Origin: Anaerolineales bacterium
GTDB lineage: Bacteria; Chloroflexota; Anaerolineae; JAAEKA01
Length of the DNA: 64,000 nt
Direction of reading: 5' to 3'
Assembly: GCA_020634615.1 (NCBI GenBank)
Contig: JACKBI010000006.1
Location: forward strand, 186,001 to 250,000
In this document: positions 9,090 through 17,994 of the stretch, one piece after another
Position numbering within the stretch: the stretch's first letter is position 1
Layout: every line of letters begins with the position of its first letter
The notes under the pieces: model-generated
What the model saw: only the letters and a program-made list of their open reading frames with translations
Told to the model about the DNA's origin: nothing
Databases searched by the model: none
Translations under genes and position numbers: made by a program

Positions 9090-9773
9090 ATGGCAACACT
9101 GCTGGAAAAAGTCCAGATTCTTGTTTCTGCCAATCTGCATCAACTGGTCGATCAGGCGTTGCAGTCGAACTCAGTGGCAGTCTACAACTATTACATCCGC
9201 GAGATCGAAAACAACCTCGACAAGCTGGAAGATGCTGTCGCCACCGTCGGCGGCCAGGTCAAGACGATTCGCCGCAAGCGCGACGAATACCAGGCCCAGG
9301 CTGACCGGCTGGATCGCGACATCGATCTGCTGCTGTCTGATGGCAAGGACTCGCTGGCTGAAGCTGCGCAGAGCAAGCTCAACGCGACCCGCGCCACCGT
9401 CGAAGAGTACACCGTTCAACTGGCGCAACTTGAGCGCGAGTACGACAGCCTGCGCGACGCCAAGCTGAAGCTGGAAGCCAAGCTGGCCACTGTCAAACAG
9501 GAACGCGAACAGCTTCAGGCGTTGATGGATCTGGCCAAGGCCAAGGAAATCTCCAACAAGACCATGCGCAGTCTCGACGACCTGGCGGGCAGCCGGGACG
9601 AAGACGTGGCGCGCGTGGCAGAGGGCATTCGCCAGCGACTGGACAAAGCCTCGGCCGAGAGCGAAATGCTGGCATCCAGCCTTGACGCCCAGTTGGACGA
9701 CGCTCTGGACCGCCGCGAGATCGACCAGCAGCTTATGGAGCGCAAGCGCCGCCTGGGTCTGGCCGAGGGGTAA
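9090..9773 (+). CDS. pspA: PspA/IM30 (ESCRT-III-like) family protein
   Basis: PspA/IM30 proteins are peripheral inner-membrane coiled-coil polymers that protect or remodel stressed membranes. This 227-residue protein has the family form: an N-terminal amphipathic helix (MATLLEKVQILVSANLHQLV), then almost continuous heptad-like coiled coil rich in Glu, Lys, Gln and Ala to the C-terminus. A good ribosome site (GAGGAGA) lies ahead of the ATG. It heads a same-strand run with a substrate-binding-like protein, a VWA fusion and a two-TM coiled-coil protein, which suggests a shared envelope-stress function rather than the enterobacterial pspABC setting. No PspC or PspF homologue is nearby. Confidence 0.85.
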   Translation: MATLLEKVQILVSANLHQLVDQALQSNSVAVYNYYIREIENNLDKLEDAVATVGGQVKTIRRKRDEYQAQADRLDRDIDLLLSDGKDSLAEAAQSKLNATRATVEEYTVQLAQLEREYDSLRDAKLKLEAKLATVKQEREQLQALMDLAKAKEISNKTMRSLDDLAGSRDEDVARVAEGIRQRLDKASAESEMLASSLDAQLDDALDRREIDQQLMERKRRLGLAEG

Positions 9774-9890
9774 CCGGTAATCAGTGATCAGTGAACAGTA
9801 GCCAGTAATCGGTGATCAGTGATCGGTAAGCAGTGACCTCCGGTTTCTGACCTCTGACCTCTGACTTCTGGTCACCGATCACTGTTCGCG
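9774..9890. repeat. heptamer-type repeat array in spacer
   Basis: The spacer between pspA and the next gene is filled by degenerate units of the kind CAGTGAT, CAGTGAA and CGGTGAT, followed by CTCTGAC-type units and a closing reverse-complement copy (CACCGATCACTG). The period is mostly 7 bases. The unit family recurs at 13833, 58310 and 63424. Confidence 0.8.
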
Positions 9891-9907
9891 ACAGGAGCGA
9901 CAGTTAG

Positions 9908-11158
9908 ATGAACCGAACGCGCGTGATTTTCATCGTCATTGTTGTGGCAGCTCTGGCAATCGTCGGGCTGGCTGCTCTGGCGCGCTTGCTCAGCGACCAG
10001 CCGTCATCGCCGCTCGTTGTTGATCAGCGCGGCCCGATCAACGTGCGCGTTTTGACGGCGCTGCCGGTCTATGACTGGGTCAACGAAGCCGCCAAGCAGT
10101 TCAACGCCGAAAACCATGAACTGGATGGCAACCCGATCCAGGTCGAGATCATCTCCATGGATGGCCTGTCGGCGCTGGGCAAGTTCGACCGCGACGAGTT
10201 CGGCGCGCTGCCGTCCGACGTCGATTTGGAGAACCTGACGCCTGAGCAGGAACGCGCGCTGGAGCGCTTTCCCACCGCGTGGATTCCTGACAGTCGTTAC
10301 CTGCCTGAACTGGCCAACGTCGCCTACAAGGAGCGTCTTGGTCGCGACGTTTTCCTGACCGATGGCGAGTACCGCGCCCGACCCATCGCAATCAGCCTGT
10401 TTGCCTGGGGCGTCTACCAGAGCCGCGCCGAGGTGCTGAAAGAGCGCTTTGGCGATGTTGACTGGCAGGTGATCCATGACGCTGCGATTACCCGCGGTGG
10501 CTGGCCAGAGCTTGGCGGGCTGCCCGAATGGGGCTTCTTTAAGTTGGTGGTCCCCAATCCGCGCAAGAATGTCGGCGGGCTGGCTGCCATGGTGGCCGCG
10601 GCCGGTGAGTATTACGACTCAGTGGCCATTGGCACAGCTGAGGTGACCGACCCCGATTTCCAGCAGTGGCTGGGTGAGCTGATGAGCAGCACTACCGACT
10701 TGAGCGGTGGCAGCGCTTATACCGCCGAGGATTTCGCCCTGTTCGGCTACTCGGCCGGCGACGGCGGCCAGTTGCTGGAGTCGGATCTGCTCAACAACAT
10801 GGAGGGTATCCAGACCCGCTGGGGCGAGCCACTGGACATCTTCTATCCGAAATACGTCACCTGGTTCGACTTCCCGTTCACCACCTGGATCGGGCCGGAG
10901 ACCAGCGCAGCCGAGAAAAACGCGGCCCTGGAATTCCAGCGCTACCTGCTGTCGCCAGAGGTGCAGGCCAAAGCGGTCGCTTATGGTCTGCGACCGGCCA
11001 ATTCCTCGGTGTCGGTGGACCAGCCCGACAGTCCGTTTACCCGCTGGGCGGATCAGGGCGTGGTGCCCATCGTATCGCGTACCGAGGCGATGCGCTCCCC
11101 GGACCGGGACGTTTTACTGGCGCTGTTGCGCTGGTTTGACCTGAATGTGGCCCAGTAG
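9908..11158 (+). CDS. membrane-anchored substrate-binding-like protein
   Basis: A 416-residue protein with one N-terminal hydrophobic segment (residues 7-27, no lipobox Cys) and an extracytoplasmic bilobal periplasmic-binding-type domain. The fold call rests on the general pattern (VRVLTALPVYDWVNEAAKQF at the first strand and helix, then the late FQRYLLSPEVQAKAVAYGL segment). The late segment matches the same region in the next protein (DYVQSPEAQKVVLEAGFRPA), so the two are paralogous. A ribosome site AGGAG lies 10 bases before the ATG, and the next gene starts 9 bases after the stop. There is no permease or ATPase gene, so it may sense rather than transport. The ligand is unknown. Confidence 0.7.
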   Translation: MNRTRVIFIVIVVAALAIVGLAALARLLSDQPSSPLVVDQRGPINVRVLTALPVYDWVNEAAKQFNAENHELDGNPIQVEIISMDGLSALGKFDRDEFGALPSDVDLENLTPEQERALERFPTAWIPDSRYLPELANVAYKERLGRDVFLTDGEYRARPIAISLFAWGVYQSRAEVLKERFGDVDWQVIHDAAITRGGWPELGGLPEWGFFKLVVPNPRKNVGGLAAMVAAAGEYYDSVAIGTAEVTDPDFQQWLGELMSSTTDLSGGSAYTAEDFALFGYSAGDGGQLLESDLLNNMEGIQTRWGEPLDIFYPKYVTWFDFPFTTWIGPETSAAEKNAALEFQRYLLSPEVQAKAVAYGLRPANSSVSVDQPDSPFTRWADQGVVPIVSRTEAMRSPDRDVLLALLRWFDLNVAQ

Positions 11159-11167
11159 GGGGTACCC

Positions 11168-12892
11168 ATGACCAGGAACAAATCCTCCGCCGGTCCTTGG
11201 GTCGTTGTTGCGACAGTTATCGTCGGCTTCTTCTGCATCTTCGGCTGCGTGTTTGCGCTGATTGTCCTCAACCGCGACAACTCAGGCGGCCCGGGCGGCG
11301 GTAATGTTGTGGTCCCCAATACAGACCCGACCAGCGCCACCCTGACCCTCGCCTATTCCCCCGAGAAGGCGGCGCTGATCGGGGAACTGGTTGACGGCTT
11401 CAATCAGCAGAAGCTGCGCACCGATGATCGCGAAACGATGCAGATCCAGTTGTTGGAACTGGCGCCTGACCTGATGGTCGAGGAAGCGCTGTCGGAAGCA
11501 CCTCGCTTTCAAGCGTTGACGCCTGACTCCAGCCTGTGGCTGGATCAATTGGATCGGCGATGGGCGGCTCAGCAGCAACTCGAAGAGGGCGCCATTGCGC
11601 CGTCGGCGGTCGGCGAGTCGGTGCGCTACGCTGTCAGTCCGGTGGTCATCGCGATGTGGGATGATGTGGCGCGCAGCCTGGGCTGGCCCGATCAGCCCGT
11701 TGGCTGGGAGACGATCCAGCAGCGCGCTGCGGCCGATCCTGAGTTTCGCTGGAGCCATCCCAGCACCAGCCAGGCCAGCGGCCTGCTGGCTACGCTGGCC
11801 GAGTTCTACGCTGGAGCCGGCAAAACGCGCGGGCTGACAGTCGAGGACGCCACCGCGCAAAGTACCATCGACTACGTCGGCAACATCGAGCGCACGGTAA
11901 AGTTCTACGGCGAAGGGGAGACAGCGATTCTCGACCGCATCAAGGCCGAGGGACGCGATTTTCTCGACGCGTTCGTGGTGCAGGAACACCTCGTGGTTAA
12001 CTACAACCGCGATGCCAGCGCTGGCGGTTCGCCCGAACTCGTAGCCGTCTACCCGGCCGAGGGCACGGCGTGGGCCGATCATCCCTTGGCGCTGTTAGAA
12101 TCCAGCGACCTGACAAACAATCAGCGGGCGACCTTTCGTGCGTTTCGCGATTACGTGCAGTCGCCTGAGGCGCAGAAGGTGGTGCTGGAAGCCGGCTTCC
12201 GGCCCGCTGACCTTTCGCTGTCGTTGGATGGCAGCCCGGTATCGCTTGCCAACGGCGCCGATCCCAGCCAGCCGCAGACGACGTTACAGGTCCCTGGTCC
12301 GGCAGTTGTCGATGTGGTGCAGAATGTCTGGCAGTTCACCAAGCGCAAGGCCAACATCTATCTCGTTGTAGACACCAGCGGCAGCATGGAAGGCGAGAAG
12401 CTGGATGCCGCTCAGTCAGCGCTGCGCGAGTTCCTGAACCAGATCAAAGGTGACCAGGAGCAGGTCGGTCTGGTGGAGTTCAGCACCTACGTCAACAACA
12501 TCGACCCGCTGGACACACTGGGCAACAATCGCGCTGATCTGGAGCGCAGCATCGACAACCTGGAAGCCACAGGCGACACCGCGCTGCTGGATGCGATCTC
12601 GGTAGCGTATGACCGCTTGCAGCAGGAAGGCGACCCGGAACGGATCAACGCGATCGTGGCGATGACCGATGGGCGTGAAAACGCCTCCTCCGTCACCCTG
12701 CTGCGCCTGCGCGAGACGATTCGTCGTGGCAACAACAGTGGTGTGCCGGTGCTGGTCTTTACCATCGCGTTCGGCGACGACGCTGATTACGACGTGCTGC
12801 AAACCATTGCCGATGCCAGCGGCGGCCAGATGCGCCAAGGTGACCTGGAGACGATCCGGCAATTGTATCGGCTTCTCAGTTCTTATTTCTAG
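11168..12892 (+). CDS. substrate-binding-like / VWA fusion membrane protein
   Basis: A 574-residue protein with a signal anchor (residues 12-36), a periplasmic-binding-like region (about 50-345) and a C-terminal von Willebrand A domain (about 395-574). The VWA domain has a complete MIDAS: DTSGS at residues 402-406, the Thr in TGDTALLDAI and the Asp in AMTDGRENAS, so metal-dependent protein binding is expected. The start is fixed by GGGGGT just upstream and by the 9-base gap from the preceding paralogue. Topology predicts both domains outside the membrane. The VWA may bind a partner when the binding-protein lobe closes on a ligand; this is inference. It sits between the related binding-like protein and a coiled-coil membrane protein. 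Confidence 0.8.
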   Translation: MTRNKSSAGPWVVVATVIVGFFCIFGCVFALIVLNRDNSGGPGGGNVVVPNTDPTSATLTLAYSPEKAALIGELVDGFNQQKLRTDDRETMQIQLLELAPDLMVEEALSEAPRFQALTPDSSLWLDQLDRRWAAQQQLEEGAIAPSAVGESVRYAVSPVVIAMWDDVARSLGWPDQPVGWETIQQRAAADPEFRWSHPSTSQASGLLATLAEFYAGAGKTRGLTVEDATAQSTIDYVGNIERTVKFYGEGETAILDRIKAEGRDFLDAFVVQEHLVVNYNRDASAGGSPELVAVYPAEGTAWADHPLALLESSDLTNNQRATFRAFRDYVQSPEAQKVVLEAGFRPADLSLSLDGSPVSLANGADPSQPQTTLQVPGPAVVDVVQNVWQFTKRKANIYLVVDTSGSMEGEKLDAAQSALREFLNQIKGDQEQVGLVEFSTYVNNIDPLDTLGNNRADLERSIDNLEATGDTALLDAISVAYDRLQQEGDPERINAIVAMTDGRENASSVTLLRLRETIRRGNNSGVPVLVFTIAFGDDADYDVLQTIADASGGQMRQGDLETIRQLYRLLSSYF

Positions 12893-12987
12893 AAGCTGTA
12901 GCCAGGTGCCCGTGCTAGTATATCGCCCGCTACGAGGCCAGCCGCAAGCGCTAACCACAGCGCTTCTGATTTGAATCGTCGTTATTC

Positions 12988-13833
12988 ATGCCCCAAGATT
13001 CCATTCGTGATTCCATCGAGCGCAAGGCGCGCCGTGCCATCTTCGAGCACGCACTCTTCCGCGTCGAAAACGCCCTGATCCTTGCCGGCGCCATCCTGCT
13101 GGCATACTTTCTGCCCAACCCGGTACCGGCGCTGCTGCCATGGTGGAGTTGGTGGACGTGGATCGTGCTTGGTCTGCTCGCAGTGACAGCCATCGTCGTC
13201 AGCGCGCTGACCGACCAGGGCGAGCGCGAGAAAGCTGTTGAGCGTCTCTTCCAGGAGGAGTACAGCATCGGCGGCATCCGCGACAAGGTGCTCAAGGAAA
13301 AGCTCAAGCGGGCCGAGGAATACCACCAGCAGATCAAGGCCGCGGTAGCTGCGCAGCGCGATGGCGTCCTGAAAGATCGTCTGAAGCGCACCACCGGCGA
13401 CATCTACGATTGGATCGGGCACATGGTGCGCCTGGCCCGCCGGCTTGACGCCTATCGCAACGATCCCATCATCCTCAACGACCGTGAGGCGCTGAAAGTG
13501 AGCATCCCAAACCTGCAACACCGTCTGACGGAGGACGGGGATGGGCGGGTTCTGGAGCAGGTCGAGACTACGCTGAACGACCAGCAGCGGCTGCAGAACA
13601 ACATCAGCGAGTTGGACAACCGGATGCAGCGGGCGGATTTGCAACTCGACAGCTCGTTGGCCTCGCTGGGCACGGTGTACAGCCAGTTGCTGCTGATCGG
13701 CAGCAAGGATGTGGACGGTGGACAGGCCGAGCGGCTCCAGGCTGACATTTCGGACGAGGTCAACAGCTTGCAGGATGTGGTCGAGTCGATCAACGAGATC
13801 TACGACTACCAGACGTTCGGGCCGGGCAAGTGA
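12988..13833 (+). CDS. two-TM protein with long coiled coil, unknown
   Basis: A 281-residue protein with no recognised family. Two closely spaced hydrophobic segments (about 29-48 and 53-75, joined by a short Pro/Trp-rich turn) are followed by about 200 residues of charged, mainly helical sequence with heptad-like leucines, probably cytoplasmic. It is co-directional with pspA, the binding-like protein and the VWA fusion. The cytoplasmic coiled coil is a plausible membrane partner for PspA polymers, which is inference only. The 95-base gap before it shows no clear promoter or terminator. Confidence 0.65.
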   Translation: MPQDSIRDSIERKARRAIFEHALFRVENALILAGAILLAYFLPNPVPALLPWWSWWTWIVLGLLAVTAIVVSALTDQGEREKAVERLFQEEYSIGGIRDKVLKEKLKRAEEYHQQIKAAVAAQRDGVLKDRLKRTTGDIYDWIGHMVRLARRLDAYRNDPIILNDREALKVSIPNLQHRLTEDGDGRVLEQVETTLNDQQRLQNNISELDNRMQRADLQLDSSLASLGTVYSQLLLIGSKDVDGGQAERLQADISDEVNSLQDVVESINEIYDYQTFGPGK

Positions 13834-13981
13834 TCGGTGATCGGCATTCCCGGTGATCGGCATTCAATGCAAAGACGATCTCGGAAGCTGCTGCAACGCG
13901 CCGGACCGGCCACTTCCGAAGTCCAGAGTTGGGTTAGCCAATTACCCACTTCGCATTACGCACTACGTTTTACGTTTCACG
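13833..13981. repeat. two short heptamer-type arrays in spacer
   Basis: The spacer before the Leu-binding-type lipoprotein gene holds GTGATCGGTGATCGGCATTC repeated in part (13833-13866) and four near-perfect 7-base units CATTACG, CACTACG, TTTTACG, TTTCACG (about 13954-13981). Between them lies CCACTTCCGAAGTCC, which resembles one arm of the inverted-repeat elements at 57735 and 60709. Confidence 0.7.
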
Positions 13982-13995
13982 GAGACTTTCGAACC

Positions 13996-15123
13996 ATGCG
14001 CAAATGGTTGATCAGCCTGTTGTTGATCGTACTTGTATTGGCAGGTTGCCAGGGTAGTTCGCCCAAAGGCGAGGTGACCGTTTACGTTGCCGCGCCGCTG
14101 ACCGGGTTTCAGGCCAACGGTGGGCAGACCGTGCTGGGCGGCGCCAAGCTTGCCGCGGCCAAACTGAACCAAAGCGGTGGGCTGCTGGGCTACGAAGTCA
14201 AGGTCGTGCCGCTGGACGACGAGTCGGACTCCGACGTCGCAATGGCGATGGCCGATGAGGTGGCTGCGGCGGTGGCCGGCGGCGAGCAGGTGCTGGGCGT
14301 CATTGGCCACTACAACAGTGGCCAGACGCTGGCGGCCATGGAAACCTACAAAGATCTGCCAATCATCGTCATCACGCCGACTGCGTCCGAGACATCCATC
14401 AGCCAGCGCGGCTATCGCAACTTCTTCCGCGTCAACGCCAGCGACGCAGTTCAGGCGCGCGTGGACGCCGGCTTCCTGGTCAATACCCTGGGTGCGCAGC
14501 GGGTGGCCGTCGTCAATAACGACACAGAATACGGCGTCGGGCTGGGGCGCGAGATCACGGCAGAGCTGCAAAAGCTGGGCGCTGAGGTGGTTCTGACCCG
14601 TCAGGTGACCGAGGGCCAGGAGCGCTATGACGCCGAAGTTGCCGCTATCCAGTCCGCCGCTCCCGACGCCATTTTCTACGCCGGCTACGAGATCGAGGCG
14701 CCTTATCTGCGGGTTGCGCTGGCGCAGGCCGGCGTGACGGCGCCGATGTTGGCCTCCGATGGCGCGTTCCTGTCTGCCACCATTGACGAGGCCGGGGGAG
14801 CAGCCGAAGGCATGTACGTCAGCGCGTTTGCACCAAGTCCGCAGACAGTGGCCGACAGCCAGTGGATCAAAGAGTATCAGGCGGTGGATTTCCGCAACCC
14901 CGACACTTACTCCATCAATGGCTACAGCGCGCTGATGGTGCTGGCTGAAGGCGTCAAAAAGGCCAATTCACTGGATGCGGGCAAAATAGGCAACGCCTTG
15001 CATGGCGCGACGGTGGACACGTTGGCGGGCAAACTGACCTACGACGCGCAGGGCGACCTCACCGACCCCACCGTCTACGTCTTCCAGGTCAAGGACAACG
15101 CATTCGTGCAGGTCAGCCCCTGA
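13996..15123 (+). CDS. Leu/Ile/Val-type periplasmic-binding lipoprotein
   Basis: A 375-residue receptor-family (type I periplasmic-binding) protein. The start ATG at 13996 gives a clean lipoprotein signal with lipobox VLAGC; the longer in-frame extension reads through the upstream repeat and is rejected. Family features are VTVYVAAPLTGFQANGGQTV at the mature N-terminus, then LGVIGHYNSGQTLAAMETYK and FFRVNASDAVQARVDAGFLV. It should bind a small ligand, typically an amino acid or amide, at the outer membrane face. No livHMGF transporter genes are near, so it either works with a distant permease or acts as a sensor. It ends TGATG, overlapping the next start by one base. Confidence 0.85.
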   Translation: MRKWLISLLLIVLVLAGCQGSSPKGEVTVYVAAPLTGFQANGGQTVLGGAKLAAAKLNQSGGLLGYEVKVVPLDDESDSDVAMAMADEVAAAVAGGEQVLGVIGHYNSGQTLAAMETYKDLPIIVITPTASETSISQRGYRNFFRVNASDAVQARVDAGFLVNTLGAQRVAVVNNDTEYGVGLGREITAELQKLGAEVVLTRQVTEGQERYDAEVAAIQSAAPDAIFYAGYEIEAPYLRVALAQAGVTAPMLASDGAFLSATIDEAGGAAEGMYVSAFAPSPQTVADSQWIKEYQAVDFRNPDTYSINGYSALMVLAEGVKKANSLDAGKIGNALHGATVDTLAGKLTYDAQGDLTDPTVYVFQVKDNAFVQVSP

Positions 15124-15524
15124 TGCAGTTGACCAACGGCGACAAGGTCAACCTGCTGGCCGCGTATCACTTTTTCATCGGCGGAATCTTTGCGCTGCTG
15201 GCCATTGCCGCGTTGGTGGTGCCGCTGGCCGCGGTTGCATTGGGTGAAAGCGAGTTTCTGGCGCGGCTGCCAGGCTGGTTCCTCGGCTCCAGCTTGCTGA
15301 TCGTCGCGGCGGTGCTGGGCGTCATCGCGTTGATCGATCTGGTGCTGGGATGGGGGCTGTGGCAGCTCAAAACCTGGGGAAGGACCGGAGCGATGATCTT
15401 CGCTGTCTTCAGTATCCCTTTCGTTCCCATCGGCACCATCGCTGGCGGCGTGATTCTCTACGTGCTGTTACAGGACGAGATCCGCGAGCTGTTCTGGGCG
15501 GCCAATCAGCCCCACGCGTTGTAA
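15123..15524 (+). CDS. small multi-TM membrane protein, unknown
   Basis: A 133-residue protein with three to four hydrophobic segments (about 15-42, 50-77, 88-115) and a short polar C-terminus. No family recognised. The TGATG overlap with the binding lipoprotein stop indicates translational coupling, and the HEAT-repeat gene starts 5 bases after its stop, so these three form one unit. Confidence 0.6.
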   Translation: MQLTNGDKVNLLAAYHFFIGGIFALLAIAALVVPLAAVALGESEFLARLPGWFLGSSLLIVAAVLGVIALIDLVLGWGLWQLKTWGRTGAMIFAVFSIPFVPIGTIAGGVILYVLLQDEIRELFWAANQPHAL

Positions 15525-15529
15525 CAACA

Positions 15530-16327
15530 ATGAGCAACACCGATCAATTGACAGAGATCCGGGCGCGCTTTCTCGCCTGGTTCGCCAACCTTAGTGCGTC
15601 AGGCGTTGCCGGTGGCGAGAAGCCGTCCGGTGCGTCGCGGGACGACTTGGTCCTTTTGCTGGACAAAGGCCGCCCGGGCCAGCGTTGGCTTGCTGCTGAG
15701 GCGCTGGGCGAGACTGATCCGGGCCGCAACGGTGTAGCCGCGTTGACAGCGGCGCTTAGGAGCGACGATCCGATCCTGCGCGCTGAAGCGGGCAACGCGT
15801 TGGCCCATGTTGGCGGGCGTGCCGGACGCAGCGCGTTGCTGGAGTCCGCTGCGGACAGCGATCCAGTGGTGCAAGCTGCCGCGGCCGATGCGCTGGGAAG
15901 GATGCCGGCTGACGAGGCGACGGCAGCAGCGCTGCAGACCCTGCTGGACAGCCCGCTGGCCGCCGTTCGCCAGAGCGCCGCTGAGGCGCTGGCGCGCGCC
16001 GGTTGGCCGAGAGCCAGTCGATCCGCCGAACCTGTCGCCAGTCCAACGCCTCGTTTGCTGGCTCTGCTGGCCGACGATACAGATCCAATGGTGCGGCGAG
16101 CGGCCGCGCTGGCGTTGGGCAAGCTGGGCGATCCCGATGCACGGGACGCACTCCTCGCGCGACGGGATAATCCGGTCGAGGACCGGCGCGTGCGCGAGGC
16201 CGCCGCGCTGGCCGAGTCCCGTTTGCCGGTCCCGGCGCCGGTGGTAGTCGAGGCTGTCGTGCAGTCCCCTCCTGAAGCTTCTGAAGTGGATGAGAGCGAA
16301 GCGACTTCCGAGTCACCGAAAGGGTGA
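15530..16327 (+). CDS. HEAT-repeat protein
   Basis: A 265-residue cytoplasmic scaffold-like protein. Residues about 35-235 are built of 30-residue HEAT/PBS-lyase-type helical repeats, seen as recurrent ALGETDPGRNGVAALTAAL, LRAEAGNALAHVGG, VVQAAAADALGRM, VRQSAAEALARAG and VRRAAALALGKLGDPDARDAL. The C-terminus is an acidic, Ser/Glu-rich tail. The ATG at 15530 lies 5 bases after the preceding stop; a longer in-frame version would overlap the membrane-protein gene by 175 bases and was rejected. Such proteins mediate protein-protein contacts or chaperone phycobilin-type enzymes; which applies here cannot be told. Confidence 0.8.
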   Translation: MSNTDQLTEIRARFLAWFANLSASGVAGGEKPSGASRDDLVLLLDKGRPGQRWLAAEALGETDPGRNGVAALTAALRSDDPILRAEAGNALAHVGGRAGRSALLESAADSDPVVQAAAADALGRMPADEATAAALQTLLDSPLAAVRQSAAEALARAGWPRASRSAEPVASPTPRLLALLADDTDPMVRRAAALALGKLGDPDARDALLARRDNPVEDRRVREAAALAESRLPVPAPVVVEAVVQSPPEASEVDESEATSESPKG

Positions 16328-16349
16328 TCCGGTACAGCCTGCGCCCGGC

Positions 16350-17171
16350 CTAGGTCAGATAATTCGCGAACCAATCGGCCACGTCATCCATCATCTCTCC
16401 GGTGACACTGTGGCCAACCCCGTCGTAGATCTTCATCTTTAGTCGCTCAGGCTGCTCTGCGTAGATCGGCAGCAGGTGTCGATATAGGCGCAGTGAGTAT
16501 ACCTTGGGCTGGTGAGTGTCCTGGTCGCCACACAGCATAAACAAGGGTCGGGGGTAGAAATCCAGCAGCTTGTGCATGGGATCGATGCTCTGCACGAAAC
16601 GACTGTCCTGCTGGATGATCGGGCGCAGGGCGGCCAGTTGGTCCCGCCATTGGCTGTAGGTGGACGCCTCCAGCAGCGCATCATCCCAACGCTCGGCGAA
16701 CGCTGGCAGGCCAATGATCGGCACAGCGGCTGCGATGCGCGGCTCGTTGGCTGCAGCATAAAACGTGCTGAACGCGCCCATGGAGATCCCCGTCACACCG
16801 CAGCGCTCGACGTTCACACGCTCATCCGCCTGGAAATGGTCAAGCAGTGTGCCCAGGTCGCGATAGGTTTCAACGACGATCTTGTGCATCAGCATGTAGC
16901 GGTCGAAGCCGGTTTCGACCGGATAGGAGCACTGTTGCGGATCGTCAAGCGCTTCGAAGGCGCCATCAGCCCGCTGGCCGTGGTGCGCCGCATCGAATGC
17001 GACCGCGAAGATGCCATGGCTTGCCAGGCGATAAGCCAGCTCCAGCCCGTGTTCCTTGCTACCACCGAAGCCATGCAGAACGAAAACCATCGGCGCACGC
17101 TGCGCGCGGTCAGGATACACTGCCAGCAGCGGAATGTTGGCGACGGTCGCGGTATCACAGATCAGTTTCAT
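16350..17171 (-). CDS. alpha/beta hydrolase (esterase/dienelactone hydrolase-like)
   Basis: A 273-residue serine hydrolase. It shows the oxyanion-side motif FVLHGFGGSKEH, the nucleophile elbow GVTGISMGAFS (Ser in G-I-S-M-G), the acid in LCGDQDTHQP and the His in YDGVGHSVTGEMM, so the catalytic triad is complete. The ATG at 17171 was chosen because the longer frame runs into the spacer and the adjacent gene. It resembles small prolyl-oligopeptidase-like esterases such as the Bacillus YitV group. The substrate is unknown. It lies 13 bases downstream of the methyltransferase at 17185-17985 and is convergent with the HEAT-repeat gene. Confidence 0.8.
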   Translation of the reverse strand: MKLICDTATVANIPLLAVYPDRAQRAPMVFVLHGFGGSKEHGLELAYRLASHGIFAVAFDAAHHGQRADGAFEALDDPQQCSYPVETGFDRYMLMHKIVVETYRDLGTLLDHFQADERVNVERCGVTGISMGAFSTFYAAANEPRIAAAVPIIGLPAFAERWDDALLEASTYSQWRDQLAALRPIIQQDSRFVQSIDPMHKLLDFYPRPLFMLCGDQDTHQPKVYSLRLYRHLLPIYAEQPERLKMKIYDGVGHSVTGEMMDDVADWFANYLT

Positions 17172-17184
17172 GGTGTGGCTCCGG

Positions 17185-17985
17185 TCAAGGCAGGGAAATG
17201 AGGTAAAGGTAGCGGGCGTGCGCGCCCGCGTCGATGGCTGCCAGCACGCCTTCTGCCTCACCCATTCGGTTGTCATAGAGGAACATGGTGTCCTCGGCTT
17301 CGAACTGCGGACGGAGTTCCAGCAGGACAGCGCGTTTCAACTGCGCGTGCCGATAGTCCGCCGCCGTGAAATCCATTGCACGATAATCCAGCCCGCGACG
17401 CTGCAAGGCGCGGGCCAGATCAGTGTTGTCGGGCGGCAAGGTCCCGCGATCGAATTGCTCGATCGGAACCACAGGGTTGGCCCCCTGGCTCCAGTATATG
17501 GCCAGGCGCCCCTTGGGGCGCAGCAGCATAGCCAGCGCGCTCAACGAGGTGTCGAGATCAACGAAGTACAGCGTGTCGATGGCAACTAATGCGTCGAAGC
17601 TGGCCGGTGCGAATGGTGGGCTGGCAATGTCGGCCGCGCGAAACGAAAGCCGGTCGGGACGTACTGCTGCCAGCCGTTGCGCCTGGCCGATGGCAGACGG
17701 GCTGATGTCGATGCCGGTGACATACGCGCCGGTGGTCTCGGCTATGTAGCCGGCCATGCCGCCGTTTCCGCAGCCGAGGTCGAGCACGTCGTCGTCGGGC
17801 TGGACCGCGAGCGCTTCGATCAGCGCCTGCAACTGCGCCATGTCGGCGAAGCCGTGCTGACCGAAGTTCCGTCCGAAGACGCGTCCGCAGAACTCAGCAT
17901 AGGCGCGGCTGGTTGCAATCGCGCTGTAGAACCGTTCATAGAACGCTAGAGTCTCACTGACAGCCGCAGATGTGTCAATGGTCAT
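17185..17985 (-). CDS. class I SAM-dependent methyltransferase
   Basis: A 266-residue enzyme with the Rossmann SAM-binding motif I VLDLGCGNGGMAGYI, then TGIDISPSAIGQAQRLA (motif II acid) and AVQPDDDVLDL leading in. It is typical of small-molecule methyltransferases of the ubiE/Methyltransf_25 type. The ATG at 17985 sits 9 bases after a strong hairpin (17995-18026) and has no good ribosome site. The substrate cannot be assigned. It is followed after 13 bases by the esterase gene. Confidence 0.8.
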   Translation of the reverse strand: MTIDTSAAVSETLAFYERFYSAIATSRAYAEFCGRVFGRNFGQHGFADMAQLQALIEALAVQPDDDVLDLGCGNGGMAGYIAETTGAYVTGIDISPSAIGQAQRLAAVRPDRLSFRAADIASPPFAPASFDALVAIDTLYFVDLDTSLSALAMLLRPKGRLAIYWSQGANPVVPIEQFDRGTLPPDNTDLARALQRRGLDYRAMDFTAADYRHAQLKRAVLLELRPQFEAEDTMFLYDNRMGEAEGVLAAIDAGAHARYLYLISLP

Positions 17986-17994
17986 GGTTCGCGA

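Noticed and set aside
9774..9890. Repeat array resembling a CRISPR
   Set aside because: Units are about 7 bases, degenerate and contiguous, with no unique spacers and no cas genes in the window.
13996..16327. Whether the Leu-binding lipoprotein belongs to an ABC transporter operon
   Set aside because: The two following genes are a small membrane protein and a HEAT-repeat protein; no permease or ATPase is encoded nearby.
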